Part shown: piece after piece, positions 24,777 through 34,926 of the stretch | Layout: each line of letters starts with the position of its first letter | Position numbering within the stretch: the stretch's first letter is position 1 | NCBI RefSeq assembly: GCF_000368765.1 | Contig: NZ_KB849655.1 | Coordinates: 1,217,678-1,281,677 of the forward strand | Direction: 5' to 3' | Length of the DNA: 64,000 nucleotides | DNA from: Acinetobacter junii CIP 64.5 | GTDB taxonomy: Bacteria; Pseudomonadota; Gammaproteobacteria; Pseudomonadales; Moraxellaceae | Translations under genes and position numbers: made by a program | The notes under the pieces: generated by a model | Databases searched by the model: none | What the model saw: the letters and a program-made list of their open reading frames with translations, nothing else | Told to the model about the DNA's origin: nothing

Positions 24777-25196
24777 TTATTGATTGGTAGCTTGTGGTGC
24801 TTGAGCACTTGCTGTTTGAGCAGCGGCTGCATCAGCAGCTTGTACTGCAGCTTCACCGATGAGTGCGATCTTCGCCTTTTCCTGACTCTTTGCAGATAAT
24901 GCCGGGTTAGCAGCTACGATACGATTGATATTGGCAGAGTTAGCAGGTGCGATAGCCGCTGTTTGCAAAACAATTGGGCGATTCCCTGTATCTCCAAGTA
25001 TATATCGAATCCCTGTACGAGGGCTGATTACTGTAGTTACTTCACGTTTAACTTGAGCTTCAGCTGTCGTCGCGCCTTTTGCTGCAAGTACTTTGTCTAC
25101 TGTGGTTGTGGTCGTTGCTTGTGGTGCTTCATTAGCAAAGCCTACACTTGATACCGCAACACTCGCTAAAATTAAAAGTTGTAATGGTTTTTTCAT
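24777..25196 (-). CDS. Small Ala/Thr-rich secreted protein, unknown function
   Basis: 139 residues from the ATG at 25196; another ATG six codons earlier (25214) is possible, and GGGAAG lies between them. The signal peptide is MKKPLQLLILASVAVSSVGFA. The mature part is rich in Ala, Thr and Val, with a short folded-looking core (TVISPRTGIRYILGDTGNRPIVLQ) and a disordered Ala/Gln tail (AADAAAAQTASAQAPQ). I recognise no family. It is likely periplasmic. It lies downstream of secA on the same strand but after the secA terminator. Confidence 0.7.
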   Translation of the reverse strand: MKKPLQLLILASVAVSSVGFANEAPQATTTTTVDKVLAAKGATTAEAQVKREVTTVISPRTGIRYILGDTGNRPIVLQTAAIAPANSANINRIVAANPALSAKSQEKAKIALIGEAAVQAADAAAAQTASAQAPQATNQ

Positions 25197-25287
25197 CGTC
25201 TTCCCGCGTTTCATGCGAATTCAGTCAAAGTCATTCTATTGAATAATGAAACTATAAAGCACTTAACGACTCAAGTTACTTCTCGTA

Positions 25288-25313
25288 AAAAAGCAGGGAT
25301 TAACCCTGCTTTT
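25288..25313 (-). terminator. Terminator of secA
   Basis: The stem GCAGGG/CCCTGC (25293-25298, 25304-25309) has a 5-nt loop and A/T flanks. On the minus strand six T follow the stem. It lies 20 bp after the secA stop. Confidence 0.85.
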
Positions 25314-25333
25314 ATATCAAACGGTATCGGAGT

Positions 25334-28069
25334 TTAGATTTTACCGTGACACTGTTTGTATTTTAATCCCGAACCACAAGGACACGGTGCATTGCGGCTT
25401 TCTGGAACTGGGAATGGAGCATTATTCACTGTATATTCAGGCTCTTCAGATGCAGTCACTTCACCCGTTAAACCATCTACATCATCATGTTCAAATGATA
25501 AACGCATTGATTCAGCTTGACGTTGTTGTTGTGCTTCAAGCTCAGCCAATTCTTCTGCTGTTGGTACATGAACACGAGATAAATCAGTCACAACGTCTGA
25601 TTTGATGATACCCAACATGTTCACAAACAAATTAAATGCTTCTTTCTTATATTCCTGCTCTGGATTTTTCTGAGCATAGCCACGCAAGTGGATACCCTGA
25701 CGTAAATAATCCATCGCAGCTAAATGATCTTTCCAATGGCGATCTAAAGAGTTCAGCATAAAGTGACGCTCTAACATCGCAGCAGATTCATCACCCATTT
25801 GCGTACGGCGTTGACGATAACGTGAAATCACTTCATCAGAAATACGTGCAATCAGACCTTCCTCATCCAAGCGGCGATCTTGATCTAACCATTGCTGTAC
25901 AGGAAGCTCGATACCTAAATCCGTACGTAAAGCGGTTTCTAGACCAGGAATATCCCATTGATCATGGATAGATTCAGGTGGAATGAAGTTCGCGATAACA
26001 CCTTTCATCACCTCTTTATGCATCTCTTCGATATAATCTTGTAATGTACTTTCTGCCAAAATCTCATCACGTTGTGAGTAAATAATTTTACGTTGTTCAT
26101 TATTTACATCATCATACTTCAATAAGTTTTTACGAATATCAAAGTTACGTGCTTCAACTTTACGCTGTGCATTTTCAATAGAACGACTCACCATTTTATG
26201 TTCAATGGCTTCATTTTCCTGTAAGCCCATTGCACGCATCATGGCAACAACACGATCACCCGCAAAGATACGCATCAAATCATCTTCAAGCGATAAGTAG
26301 AAGCGAGAAACACCAGGGTCACCCTGACGACCCGCACGACCACGTAGCTGGTTATCAATACGACGTGATTCATGGCGCTCTGAACCAATAATATGCAAAC
26401 CACCTGAGTTCAATACATCTTCGTGATCTTTTTCCCACTGCGCTTGTAAACGAGCTTCATCTTCTGGCGTAGGATTTTCAATTTTTGCGAGTTTGGCTTT
26501 CCAGTTACCACCAAGCAAAATATCCGTACCACGACCTGCCATGTTTGTTGCAATCGTTACGGCGTTTGGACTACCTGCTTGAGCAATAATGTCCGCCTCA
26601 CGCTCATGTTGTTTTGCATTGAGGACTTCGTGTTGAATACCTGCTTGTAATAACTTTGCAGATAAAATTTCACTCGCCTCAATCGTTGCAGTACCGATCA
26701 AAATCGGCGCAACACCCTGCTTACGAATATTGGTAATTTCTTCGATAATTGCGTTGTATTTACCGTTACGATTTAAATAAATTAAGTCGTTGTGATCCTT
26801 ACGCACCATCGGACGGTGAGTTGGGATAATAACAACATCTAAACCATAGATTTCTTTCATTTCAGCAGCTTCAGTATCAGCTGTACCTGTCATACCTGAA
26901 AGTTTTTTATATAAACGGAAATAGTTCTGGAAAGTTGTGGTTGCCAAAGTTTGGTTTTCAGGCTGAATTTCCATATTTTCTTTGGCTTCAACCGCTTGGT
27001 GTAAACCTTCAGACCAACGACGACCAGGCATCGTACGACCCGTACTTTCATCAACAATAATCACTTCTTCTTTTTGAGTCTGAGGATTAATGCCAATAAT
27101 GTAGTGAACGTTCTTTTGGTATAGATAATGCGCACGAATCGCAGCAGTGACATGGTGAACCAGATTTAGGTTCGCAGCAGAATAAAGACTTTCACCCTCA
27201 GCAAGTAATCCCATACGGATTAACTCTTGCTCAACAGTCTCGTAACCAACCTCAGTCATTTCAACTGAGCGTTGTTTCTCATCAACCCAGAAGTGTCCGC
27301 CATCAGCCACTTTTTCTTCTTTCTGAGGTTTTAATGTTGGAGGAATGCTATTGATTAACTGATATAAATGCGATGAATCTTCACTTTGACCTGAAATAAT
27401 CAATGGTGTACGTGCTTCATCAATTAAGATCGAGTCTACTTCATCGATGATCGCATAACTTAAACCACGTTGTTTTTTCTCTTGTAGAGAAAACACCATG
27501 TTGTCACGAAGATAATCAAAGCCAAATTCGTTGTTCGTACCGTAAGTAATGTCTGCCAAATAAGCTTGTGCTTTCTCAGCAGGCATTTGCATCGAATAAA
27601 TCACACCGATGCTTAAACCCAAAAACTCAAATAATGGGCGGTTGAGTTCAGCATCACGTTGTGCAAGATAGTCATTGACGGTGATGACATGCACACCCTG
27701 ACCACTCAATGCATTGAGGTAACACGCTAAAGTACCCATCAGGGTTTTACCTTCACCTGTACGCATCTCAGCAATTTTGCCTTCGTGCAGTGTGATACCA
27801 CCAATCAACTGAACATCATAGTGACGCATTCCCATCACGCGTTTTGCGGCTTCACGACAAACTGCAAATGCTTCAGGTAATAATTTATTTAGGCTTTCAC
27901 CGTTTTTAAATCTTTCTTTGAATTCTTGAGTTTTTGCAGAAAGGTCTGCATCGTTAAGAGCAGATATCGTCGGTTCAAGCGCATTGATTTGTTCAACAAT
28001 TTTACGCATGCGTTTGAGCTCACGCTCATTTTTAGTACCGAAGATACCTCCGATCAGACTTGCCAACAT
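25334..28069 (-). CDS. secA: Preprotein translocase ATPase SecA
   Basis: 911 residues, normal for SecA. It is the ATP-driven motor that pushes unfolded precursors through SecYEG. Walker A is MRTGEGKT (102-109); [19 protein letters not shown] holds the Walker B region; [15 protein letters not shown] and [23 protein letters not shown] form the second ATPase half. The C-terminal Zn-binding SEC-C motif [13 protein letters not shown] is intact. It is followed by its own terminator and preceded by a 335-bp intergenic region. No secM-like gene is seen upstream. Confidence 0.98.
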   Translation of the reverse strand: MLASLIGGIFGTKNERELKRMRKIVEQINALEPTISALNDADLSAKTQEFKERFKNGESLNKLLPEAFAVCREAAKRVMGMRHYDVQLIGGITLHEGKIAEMRTGEGKTLMGTLACYLNALSGQGVHVITVNDYLAQRDAELNRPLFEFLGLSIGVIYSMQMPAEKAQAYLADITYGTNNEFGFDYLRDNMVFSLQEKKQRGLSYAIIDEVDSILIDEARTPLIISGQSEDSSHLYQLINSIPPTLKPQKEEKVADGGHFWVDEKQRSVEMTEVGYETVEQELIRMGLLAEGESLYSAANLNLVHHVTAAIRAHYLYQKNVHYIIGINPQTQKEEVIIVDESTGRTMPGRRWSEGLHQAVEAKENMEIQPENQTLATTTFQNYFRLYKKLSGMTGTADTEAAEMKEIYGLDVVIIPTHRPMVRKDHNDLIYLNRNGKYNAIIEEITNIRKQGVAPILIGTATIEASEILSAKLLQAGIQHEVLNAKQHEREADIIAQAGSPNAVTIATNMAGRGTDILLGGNWKAKLAKIENPTPEDEARLQAQWEKDHEDVLNSGGLHIIGSERHESRRIDNQLRGRAGRQGDPGVSRFYLSLEDDLMRIFAGDRVVAMMRAMGLQENEAIEHKMVSRSIENAQRKVEARNFDIRKNLLKYDDVNNEQRKIIYSQRDEILAESTLQDYIEEMHKEVMKGVIANFIPPESIHDQWDIPGLETALRTDLGIELPVQQWLDQDRRLDEEGLIARISDEVISRYRQRRTQMGDESAAMLERHFMLNSLDRHWKDHLAAMDYLRQGIHLRGYAQKNPEQEYKKEAFNLFVNMLGIIKSDVVTDLSRVHVPTAEELAELEAQQQRQAESMRLSFEHDDVDGLTGEVTASEEPEYTVNNAPFPVPESRNAPCPCGSGLKYKQCHGKI

Positions 28070-28404
28070 GAATAAACTCTCTAATCCTGTTTGTTTAAAT
28101 AGGTAATTTTTTCTTAGCTGTTATTATGGAGTCAGAAATAAGAACTACAAGGGCTTTACATCCAAACAGGTAAAAAAATCTGCGAGGCAATTCTGACCAC
28201 AAGCAACCAAAGTCAGTTAATGTAGCAAATTTGACTATAAGTTACATCGACTAAAATGTGAATTTCCGATCAATTTTCCAACCAAACTAAACTCTATATC
28301 TTTTAAACTCATAAAAACATCAAAAAACAATATTTTTACTTCTAAGCCTTCTAGCGCATATTAATCCAACACACATAAGATTAAAAATGTTCTAAGGACG
28401 AAGT
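28070..28404. other. Intergenic region between divergent secA and peroxiredoxin genes
   Basis: 335 bp of AT-rich DNA with no ORF. On the minus strand TTGTAG and CATAAT (complement of about 28126-28153) are separated by 16 bp and could be the secA promoter; this is tentative. The plus-strand part must hold the peroxiredoxin promoter. I could not recognise an OxyR site by eye. Confidence 0.4.
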
Positions 28405-29040
28405 ATGACATTACGTTTAGGTGATATTGCTCCAAATTTCCAACAAGAATCGAGCGAAGGAAGAATTGATTTTTATGAGTTTCTAGGTAACCACTGGGGG
28501 ATTCTATTTTCACATCCTGCTGATTTTACACCTGTTTGTACGACAGAACTGGGGTTCACCGCAAAGCTCAAAGATCAATTCACAAAACGAGGCATAAAAG
28601 CAATCGCTTTATCTGTGGATGATGTGGAATCACATAAAAGCTGGATTCAGGATATCAATGAAACTCAAAACACAACGGTGAATTTCCCAATTATTGCAGA
28701 CAAAGATCGTAAAGTTTCAGAGCTATATGATTTTATCCATCCTAATGCCAGTGAAACCCTAACCGTGCGCTCATTGATCATTATTGATCCCAATAAAAAG
28801 GTTCGTTTGATTATTACCTATCCTGCATCAACAGGTCGAAACTTTAATGAGGTATTACGTGTAATTGACTCATTACAGTTGACAGATCATCACAAAGTGG
28901 CGACCCCAGCAAACTGGCAGCACGGAGAGGATGTTGTTATTGTCCCATCACTCAAAGATGAGGAGGAAATTAAACAACGTTTTCCAAAGGGTTACACTGC
29001 TGTAAAACCTTATTTACGTCTCACTCCTCAGCCTGAGTAA
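28405..29040 (+). CDS. 1-Cys (Prx6-type) peroxiredoxin
   Basis: 211 residues. The peroxidatic Cys45 is in PADFTPVCTTE, with the Prx6-type insert and long C-terminal dimerisation arm (PANWQHGEDVVIVPSL). No resolving Cys is found in the usual place, so an external thiol should reduce it. It detoxifies H2O2 and organic or lipid peroxides in the cytoplasm. AAGGACG lies before the ATG. It is a single gene with its own terminator. Confidence 0.93.
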   Translation: MTLRLGDIAPNFQQESSEGRIDFYEFLGNHWGILFSHPADFTPVCTTELGFTAKLKDQFTKRGIKAIALSVDDVESHKSWIQDINETQNTTVNFPIIADKDRKVSELYDFIHPNASETLTVRSLIIIDPNKKVRLIITYPASTGRNFNEVLRVIDSLQLTDHHKVATPANWQHGEDVVIVPSLKDEEEIKQRFPKGYTAVKPYLRLTPQPE

Positions 29041-29162
29041 GATTGAAGCTAATTCAAGGTTTTGAGCGAAGTGCAAGACTGATGAGATACGTCGTATAGA
29101 AATACTCAACGTACCTTACCAAACCACTTATTAAAACAAAATTCTATTTTTCTAACTCCAGC

Positions 29163-29189
29163 GCCTATCATATCGATAGGCATTTTTTT
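29163..29189 (+). terminator. Terminator of the peroxiredoxin gene
   Basis: GCCTATC/GATAGGC (29163-29169, 29175-29181) with a 5-nt loop is followed by A and seven T. Confidence 0.88.
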
Positions 29190-29269
29190 AAGCTTATAAA
29201 ATTTCATTTTAGTTTTCTTATTTGATACGTTATAAGAGAAATCTTAAACTTTAATAAAATAAGAATGCT

Positions 29270-30079
29270 ATGATTTATAACATTCATCATTTGCACTGTG
29301 GAAGTTTCTGTCCAGTTTGCGCCCCGCTGTTTGGTCAAAAAGGTTGGAAAGCACATCTAGTCTGTCATTGTCTCCTCATTGAAACTGATCGCGGTCTAGT
29401 CTTAATTGATACAGGCTTAGGACTTCAAGACTATCTGCATACTGAACAGCGATTAGGGAGTTTACTTAAACAATTTGGCTCAATTGTACCCAACCTAAAA
29501 CTAACTGCCATTCAGCAGATACAGCGACTTGGTTTTAACCCGAGTGATGTAAAACATATTTTTGTGACCCATCTAGATTTTGATCATGCTGGTGGAATTT
29601 CTGATTTTCCAAATGCAACAGTGCATCTCTTAGCGGCGGAGTTTAATGCCACTCAATCACTTACAACCAAAGGCAAACTTCGTTATAAGACTGAACAGTT
29701 TAAACAGCATCGCTATTGGAACTTTGCTGAACATAATGATGGCGAGCCATGGTTTAACTTGCAAAAAGTTAAAGGGCTTCCGTTATTTCACGATGAAATT
29801 TTAATGATTCCCTTGATTGGGCATACCGCTGGGCACTGTGGAATTGCGATTAAAAAGGCCGATGGCTGGATGTTGTTCTGTGGCGATGCCTATTACACCC
29901 ATCTTGAGCTAAACCCAAAAAACAAACTCAGAGCTTTAGATTTCACTGAACGGTTATTGGCTGAAGATAACCAACTACGTTTGCAAAACCTTAAACAGTT
30001 ACAATATCTCGCTCAACATGAACCCAGGATTGAGTTAATTTGTGCCCACGACCCTTATGAATTTAATCGCTATCAATAA
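29270..30079 (+). CDS. Metallo-beta-lactamase-fold hydrolase
   Basis: 269 residues. The metal motif reads HLDFDHAGG (H101, D103, D105, H106), a variant of HxHxDH with Asp in the second place. Further ligands are in GHTAGHCG and the Asp of FCGDAYY, then AHDPYEF. The N-terminal HHLHCGSFCPVC resembles a branch often named after AHL lactonases, but neither lactonase nor beta-lactamase activity can be claimed. It has no signal peptide, so it is cytoplasmic. One base separates its stop codon from the next gene, indicating translational coupling. Confidence 0.83.
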   Translation: MIYNIHHLHCGSFCPVCAPLFGQKGWKAHLVCHCLLIETDRGLVLIDTGLGLQDYLHTEQRLGSLLKQFGSIVPNLKLTAIQQIQRLGFNPSDVKHIFVTHLDFDHAGGISDFPNATVHLLAAEFNATQSLTTKGKLRYKTEQFKQHRYWNFAEHNDGEPWFNLQKVKGLPLFHDEILMIPLIGHTAGHCGIAIKKADGWMLFCGDAYYTHLELNPKNKLRALDFTERLLAEDNQLRLQNLKQLQYLAQHEPRIELICAHDPYEFNRYQ

Positions 30080-30080
30080 A

Positions 30081-30665
30081 ATGAAAAGAATATTTATTAC
30101 TGTTTTTGTTGTTTCAACATTAAGTCTAAATGGATGTATGACACATCCGAGTATAGAGCAATCTCAACGCCCTCAAAATTGGGGGGCTTTAATCTCGGAT
30201 ACGCATAATTTTTATCAGATCAGTCAGGATGTTTATCGCAGTGAACAACCCAATTCCGAATTAATACCTTTACTAAAAAAATATCAGATTGAAACGGTGA
30301 TCAATTTAAGAGCTCGAAATGAAGATGCAAAAGTACTCCAAAATCAATCGCTAAATTTAGTACACATACCAATTCAAACATGGGCAATTAATCGCCAAGA
30401 CTTACTTCAAGCAATGCAGGCTATTCAGATTGCAAAAAATAATAATCAAAAAGTCCTTGTTCATTGTTATCACGGATCAGATCGAACAGGTGCAACCATT
30501 GCGATGTATCGTATTATTTTTGAAAATTGGTCAATTGAAAATGCAGTCAAAGAAATGAAACAAGGAGGATATGGCTACCATATCATTTGGAAAAACATTG
30601 AAAATCTATTTACCTCAGAAAATGTACAATGGATTCAGCAGCAATTATCCAACCCTTCAAGTTAA
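30081..30665 (+). CDS. Dual-specificity phosphatase-like lipoprotein
   Basis: 194 residues from the ATG at 30081, one base after the MBL stop; there is no Shine-Dalgarno, so translation probably continues by re-initiation. A lipoprotein signal ends in LNGC (C19). The phosphatase loop is VHCYHGSDRTG with nucleophile C129 and R135, and the general-acid region would be near PIQTWAIN. It is therefore a membrane-anchored Cys phosphatase facing the periplasm, a place with few known phosphoprotein substrates; lipid, inositol or nucleotide phosphates are alternatives. The substrate is unknown. Confidence 0.8.
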   Translation: MKRIFITVFVVSTLSLNGCMTHPSIEQSQRPQNWGALISDTHNFYQISQDVYRSEQPNSELIPLLKKYQIETVINLRARNEDAKVLQNQSLNLVHIPIQTWAINRQDLLQAMQAIQIAKNNNQKVLVHCYHGSDRTGATIAMYRIIFENWSIENAVKEMKQGGYGYHIIWKNIENLFTSENVQWIQQQLSNPSS

Positions 30666-30785
30666 AACTTAAACACTCACTTGAGAGGTGGATTTTCTTG
30701 GCAAAAAAACCTCTCACTGTTATTGGAATAATTAAGACTCTAGAAATAAATTTTTAAGATTGTAAATTGACCAACAAAACTTAAT

Positions 30786-31724
30786 CTAAGTATCTAGTTT
30801 GGTAAAAACCGAATTCTTGAGCAAAACCGTGATCACTTCAGAAAGACCACCATCACTATCGGTGACTAATAAGAAGACCTCTCCATCAGCATTTGACTCA
30901 AGCCAAGTTATTCCTTCAACCTTAATGGCTAAAGTGTTTCCCTCAGCATCTTGGATCAAAAAGGAATTTAGGACTTCCCCTTTCGGTGAGAGCACTAAAA
31001 TATAACTTCCTAACACTGCACCATCATCGTAGGTATTTAAGGTTTGCTCAACGGCTGCGGTTGCAACGATCACGTTCTTATCTGCTAAAAAATAAGCATC
31101 TGAAATACCACTTACTGAACCATTAATCTCAGGTAATGTGAGATTAAATGAACGTATAAGAGCATTTTCTAAAGATTTATGTGCTTGAATTTTTTCTAGA
31201 TCAAATACTAAAACACCATGAAAGTGATTAATGTTGCCACGTTGGAAGATATAAAGATGATGATTATCTGAGCATACTGCTTCTATATTTAAATCTGCTC
31301 CGCCTGTGAGTGCAACGCAGTGCTGCAAATAATCATAATCCAACTTATCGAGCAAAGTCTGAACTTGATGATTAGATGGATTATACAACAGAGCTTGCTT
31401 TCTCTTTTCAGTCGAACCTGAGCCCATAACCAATAAATGAAGTTGTTCATTAAAAATGATACAACTTAATGCTTCATAATCAGGCTTTTCTGCTTTGCTT
31501 AATACGGTGAGAGCTTCTTGCTCAGATGACTCCAATAAAGGGACTTTTTCAAAAGTTGTTGTTGCAGTAATTTTATTTTTTAGGCTAGTTTTTAATAAGT
31601 AACGAACATCATCCCCAACGAAATATAAGTAGTCGCCTAAGTAAGCAACGCCAGACAATGCTCCAATTGCTGAGTCTGGCGAAAAACTAAATTTTTCAAG
31701 TATCTTTAAATCCGTTTGTTCCAT
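30786..31724 (-). CDS. Beta-propeller-like protein of unknown function (DUF6929-like)
   Basis: 312 residues from the ATG at 31724, with AGGAGAT 6 nt upstream; the frame is open 11 codons further up. No signal peptide or membrane helix. Repeated strand-rich segments (LSGVAYLGDYLYFVGDD, ALSCIIFNEQLHLLVMGSG, LNIEAVCSDNHHLYIFQRG, KVEGITWLESNADGEVFLLVTD) resemble the SdiA-regulated/phytase-like propeller fold seen in DUF6929-type proteins. Conserved acidic residues in these repeats could bind Ca2+. Function unknown. Confidence 0.65.
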   Translation of the reverse strand: MEQTDLKILEKFSFSPDSAIGALSGVAYLGDYLYFVGDDVRYLLKTSLKNKITATTTFEKVPLLESSEQEALTVLSKAEKPDYEALSCIIFNEQLHLLVMGSGSTEKRKQALLYNPSNHQVQTLLDKLDYDYLQHCVALTGGADLNIEAVCSDNHHLYIFQRGNINHFHGVLVFDLEKIQAHKSLENALIRSFNLTLPEINGSVSGISDAYFLADKNVIVATAAVEQTLNTYDDGAVLGSYILVLSPKGEVLNSFLIQDAEGNTLAIKVEGITWLESNADGEVFLLVTDSDGGLSEVITVLLKNSVFTKLDT

Positions 31725-31799
31725 TACTTCATCTCCTATTCGATGAAAAACGCACAATCAGCTCAACTTCAAAGATACTTAGCTTACTTAAACAACTTT

Positions 31800-32756
31800 T
31801 TATCTTTGATCTAGTGGAACCCAGTCAATTACCCAAGCTGATTTCATATTCAGACTTTCATCAGAAGAAATCTTTTTCCGAGTTGCATCAGCAACATCGC
31901 GATCTTTGGCAGGTCCAACCATAATACGAATACCTTTCGAGGTAGAACTGGTTGTGACTTTATAGCCTTTAGCACGTAGCTTGGATACGACAGCATCTGC
32001 ATTTGCTTGGTTTGCAGCCAATGCCACTTGAACCATCCACTTCTTATCGCCATTTTCCATAAGATCGCGTGCTTTTTCAGCCTCAGCTTTCTTTTTGGCG
32101 TCTTCTTCAGCTTTACGTTTTTTATCATCAGCCGCTTTTTTGTCAGCTTCAGCTTTTCGCTTGTCTTCTGCTGCCTTTTTATCTGCTTCAGCCTTACGTT
32201 TATCTTCTGCTAACTTCTTTTCAGCATCTGACTTAAGTTGATCTTGCTTTTGTTGTTCAGCTTTCTTTTTTTCGTCTAACTTTCGCTTTTCCTCAGCTAG
32301 ACGCTGAGCTTTTGCTTTGTCATCTTCTGCAAGTTCAGGGGGAATATTATCTGAACTTTCTTGCTCTGAACTACGGCGTGCATTTAAAGCTGCATATTCT
32401 TCAGCAGCTTTACGCGCAGCGGCAGCTTCAGCTTCTTGTTGCATTTTCAAAAACTCAGCGGCTCTGGCTTCTTGCTCTGCAACAGCTTTTTCACGAGCGA
32501 GGCGCTGCTCTTCAAGTAATCGCTTTTCAGTTTCAACATCCACAGCAAGTGGTTGGAGTGAAACCATTTCACCATCTTGTAAAGGTTGTGCTGTATTTGA
32601 GTTTGATTGAGTTTTGGGAATCGGATGAGAGATTGTTGCTTGTGCTTTGTCTTGCTCTATTTCTTCATTGCCCTTGAGAAGTAAGGCTGCCAATAAAACA
32701 CCTCCTCCAAGTAGAACAACGCCGCCCATCCAACGTTGTTTGTTATTCATTGACAT
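31800..32756 (-). CDS. SPOR-domain membrane protein (DedD-like)
   Basis: 318 residues; starting three residues later gives an ATGA overlap with folC, so 316 is also possible. A cytoplasmic N-terminus and one membrane helix (about 10-28) lead to a long charged coiled-coil stretch of Lys/Ala/Glu/Asp repeats (about 85-235). A C-terminal SPOR domain (KKWMVQVALAANQANADAV to the end) binds denuded septal peptidoglycan. The order accD-folC-SPOR gene matches E. coli accD-folC-dedD, so it is likely the DedD counterpart acting in cell division. Confidence 0.85.
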   Translation of the reverse strand: MSMNNKQRWMGGVVLLGGGVLLAALLLKGNEEIEQDKAQATISHPIPKTQSNSNTAQPLQDGEMVSLQPLAVDVETEKRLLEEQRLAREKAVAEQEARAAEFLKMQQEAEAAAARKAAEEYAALNARRSSEQESSDNIPPELAEDDKAKAQRLAEEKRKLDEKKKAEQQKQDQLKSDAEKKLAEDKRKAEADKKAAEDKRKAEADKKAADDKKRKAEEDAKKKAEAEKARDLMENGDKKWMVQVALAANQANADAVVSKLRAKGYKVTTSSTSKGIRIMVGPAKDRDVADATRKKISSDESLNMKSAWVIDWVPLDQR

Positions 32757-34033
32757 TCTTCTAAATACTCCCAGACCGCTTCTAAAGTATGAAACGAACC
32801 ACAGACTAAAATCAGTTGATTGTTATTACATTGTTTCAACACGATTTCAAACGCTTGCTGGATACTGCTAAATTCGTGCACCTGTTGACCTGCCAATGCT
32901 TCATTTAATTGTTGCATTGGTGCAGCTCGAGGCACATCTAAAGTAGCAATAAACCAATTTTTTACTGTTGTTTTTAGTAAATCAGTTACAGATGCAATAT
33001 CTTTATCTGCCAACATTGAGAATACAGCCACAACTTCTGTGTACTGTTTATTGTATTTTAAGAATTTTCGCAACTGGTTCAACAAAAATTCGACACCATG
33101 AGGGTTATGCCCAGCATCAAAAATGACGGTTTTGTTTTGAATTTGACGAATTTCAAAACGTCCTTGCAATGAAGCATGCTGAATACCTTGAGCAATTGTG
33201 GATTGAGAAATAGGCAAACCACTTACTAAGATTGCAGCAACGGCAGTTGAAATATTTTCAATTGCCAAATGTCCTGTCGGCAACTTTAATGTTGTACCTG
33301 AAGAAGCAAAACACCATGACAGACCGTCATCATTTAATTGATAAAAATAATCTCGGTTTAATGCGTATAGATTAGCGTTAGATTCAAGCGCTTTATCTTG
33401 TATCGCTTTCGGTAAAGGTTGATTACCACCAAAAATCACAGGAATATTCGGACGAATAATTCCAGCTTTTTCAAAAGCGATTTTTTCAATTGTATCGCCC
33501 AACCAATCCACATGATCCAAACCAATATTGGTAATCACGGCAATATCAGGATCGATCACATTGACCACATCTAGGCGACCACCGAGTCCTACTTCGAGTA
33601 CCCATACATCACATTGCTTTTGTTTAAAAATCAAAAAAGCAGCCAGAGTGGTTGCTTCAAAGAAAGATAAACTTAATCCACACTCACGACGTGCTTGATC
33701 TACGAGTACGAAAGCATCGATAAGACTTTGATCATCAACCTCTTGCCCCGCTAACTTTACCCGCTCATTAAAACGGTAAATATGCGGCGATTGATAAAGC
33801 CCCACGTTATAGCCTTGCGCATTTAAAATCGCAGCAAGCGTTGTTGTAGTTGAGCCTTTGCCATTGGTCCCTGCAACCGTAAAAACTTTTGCATTGGGTT
33901 TCATTACTCCAAGCTTTTCAGCAACTGGAATAACGCGTTCCAATCCTAAATCAATGCCCGTAACGTGAACATGGCTCCAATAATCGAGCCATGTTGTTAA
34001 TGTATCATCAGAATGTGGTGTTTGCTGTGTCAA
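32747..34033 (-). CDS. folC: Dihydrofolate synthase / folylpolyglutamate synthase
   Basis: 428 residues. It adds glutamate to dihydropteroate and then to folates. The Mur-ligase-like ATP loop is VAGTNGKGSTTTTLAAIL, with the substrate loop YQSPHIYRFNERV and the second domain starting near LQGRFEIRQIQNKTVIFDAGHNPHG. It overlaps accD by 4 bp (ATGA) and the SPOR gene by up to 10 bp, the middle of a tight operon. Confidence 0.95.
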   Translation of the reverse strand: MTQQTPHSDDTLTTWLDYWSHVHVTGIDLGLERVIPVAEKLGVMKPNAKVFTVAGTNGKGSTTTTLAAILNAQGYNVGLYQSPHIYRFNERVKLAGQEVDDQSLIDAFVLVDQARRECGLSLSFFEATTLAAFLIFKQKQCDVWVLEVGLGGRLDVVNVIDPDIAVITNIGLDHVDWLGDTIEKIAFEKAGIIRPNIPVIFGGNQPLPKAIQDKALESNANLYALNRDYFYQLNDDGLSWCFASSGTTLKLPTGHLAIENISTAVAAILVSGLPISQSTIAQGIQHASLQGRFEIRQIQNKTVIFDAGHNPHGVEFLLNQLRKFLKYNKQYTEVVAVFSMLADKDIASVTDLLKTTVKNWFIATLDVPRAAPMQQLNEALAGQQVHEFSSIQQAFEIVLKQCNNNQLILVCGSFHTLEAVWEYLEECQ

Positions 34034-34926
34034 GGTAAGTTCATCAATTTAGCAACAAGTCTATATACAGTATCACGTAATGCATGACGATGAACAATTT
34101 GATCGACCACACCATGATCAAGCAAATATTCAGCACGTTGGAATGGTTCTTCTAACTTTTCACGAACTGTTTGCTCAATTACGCGCTTTCCTGCAAATCC
34201 AATCATCGCTTTAGGTTCAGCAATATGTACATCGCCTAACATCGCGAGTGAAGCGGTTACACCACCATAGACAGGATGTGTCAACACAACCAGATACGGA
34301 AGACGTGCATCTTTCATTCGCTGAATCGCGGCTGAAGTACGTGCCATTTGCATCAAAGACAACATACCCTCTTGCATACGAGCACCACCCGATGCAGCAA
34401 AACAGATTAAAGGTTGACGTAATTCAATTGCTCGTTCAGCCGCTTGGACAAAACGATCACCTACGACTGTCCCCATTGAGCCACCCATGAAGTCAAACTC
34501 AAAAGCACAAGCGATTAGGTCTAAACCTTTGAGTGAACCTTGCATCACAACCAAAGCTTCTGTTTCACCTGTTTTATCTTGAGCTTCGCGCATACGCTCA
34601 GGATAAGGTTTACTGTCCACAAATTTTAATGGGTCTTTAGCCGCAAACTCTTGTCCCAACTCTGCATTAACTTGATCAAAAAACCAGTTTAAGCGATCAC
34701 GGGCACGCATACGCAAGTGTTCGTCACACTGAGGACAAACATAAGCATTGAAAGACATTGCTGTACGTGTCACCAATGCATGACACTCTGGGCATTCAAT
34801 CGTAGGCTCAGTAAAAGTTGCTTTGAATGTCTGCTGCTCAGTAGCAACTTGAATACCAGGGACTTGACGCTCAATCCAAGGCGTTGAAGGGCTAAGAACC
34901 TTCCCTGTTGTTAACTCTTGACTCAT
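34030..34926 (-). CDS. accD: Acetyl-CoA carboxylase carboxyltransferase subunit beta
   Basis: 298 residues. With AccA it moves the carboxyl group from biotin to acetyl-CoA, the committed step of fatty-acid synthesis. The N-terminal zinc ribbon has C45, C48, C64 and C67 (CPEC and CPQC). The crotonase-like oxyanion segments are FDFMGGSMGTVVGDRF and ASGGARMQEGMLSLMQM. ATGA overlaps link it to trpA upstream and folC downstream. Confidence 0.96.
   Translation of the reverse strand: MSQELTTGKVLSPSTPWIERQVPGIQVATEQQTFKATFTEPTIECPECHALVTRTAMSFNAYVCPQCDEHLRMRARDRLNWFFDQVNAELGQEFAAKDPLKFVDSKPYPERMREAQDKTGETEALVVMQGSLKGLDLIACAFEFDFMGGSMGTVVGDRFVQAAERAIELRQPLICFAASGGARMQEGMLSLMQMARTSAAIQRMKDARLPYLVVLTHPVYGGVTASLAMLGDVHIAEPKAMIGFAGKRVIEQTVREKLEEPFQRAEYLLDHGVVDQIVHRHALRDTVYRLVAKLMNLP

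Noticed and set aside
29270..30079. Metallo-beta-lactamase resistance gene or AHL lactonase
   Set aside because: Fold motif only, no signal peptide, variant HxDxDH motif and no resistance or quorum-sensing context.
32007..32677. Several plus-strand frames opposite the SPOR-domain gene
   Set aside because: They are shadows of the repetitive Lys/Ala/Glu codons on the minus strand.
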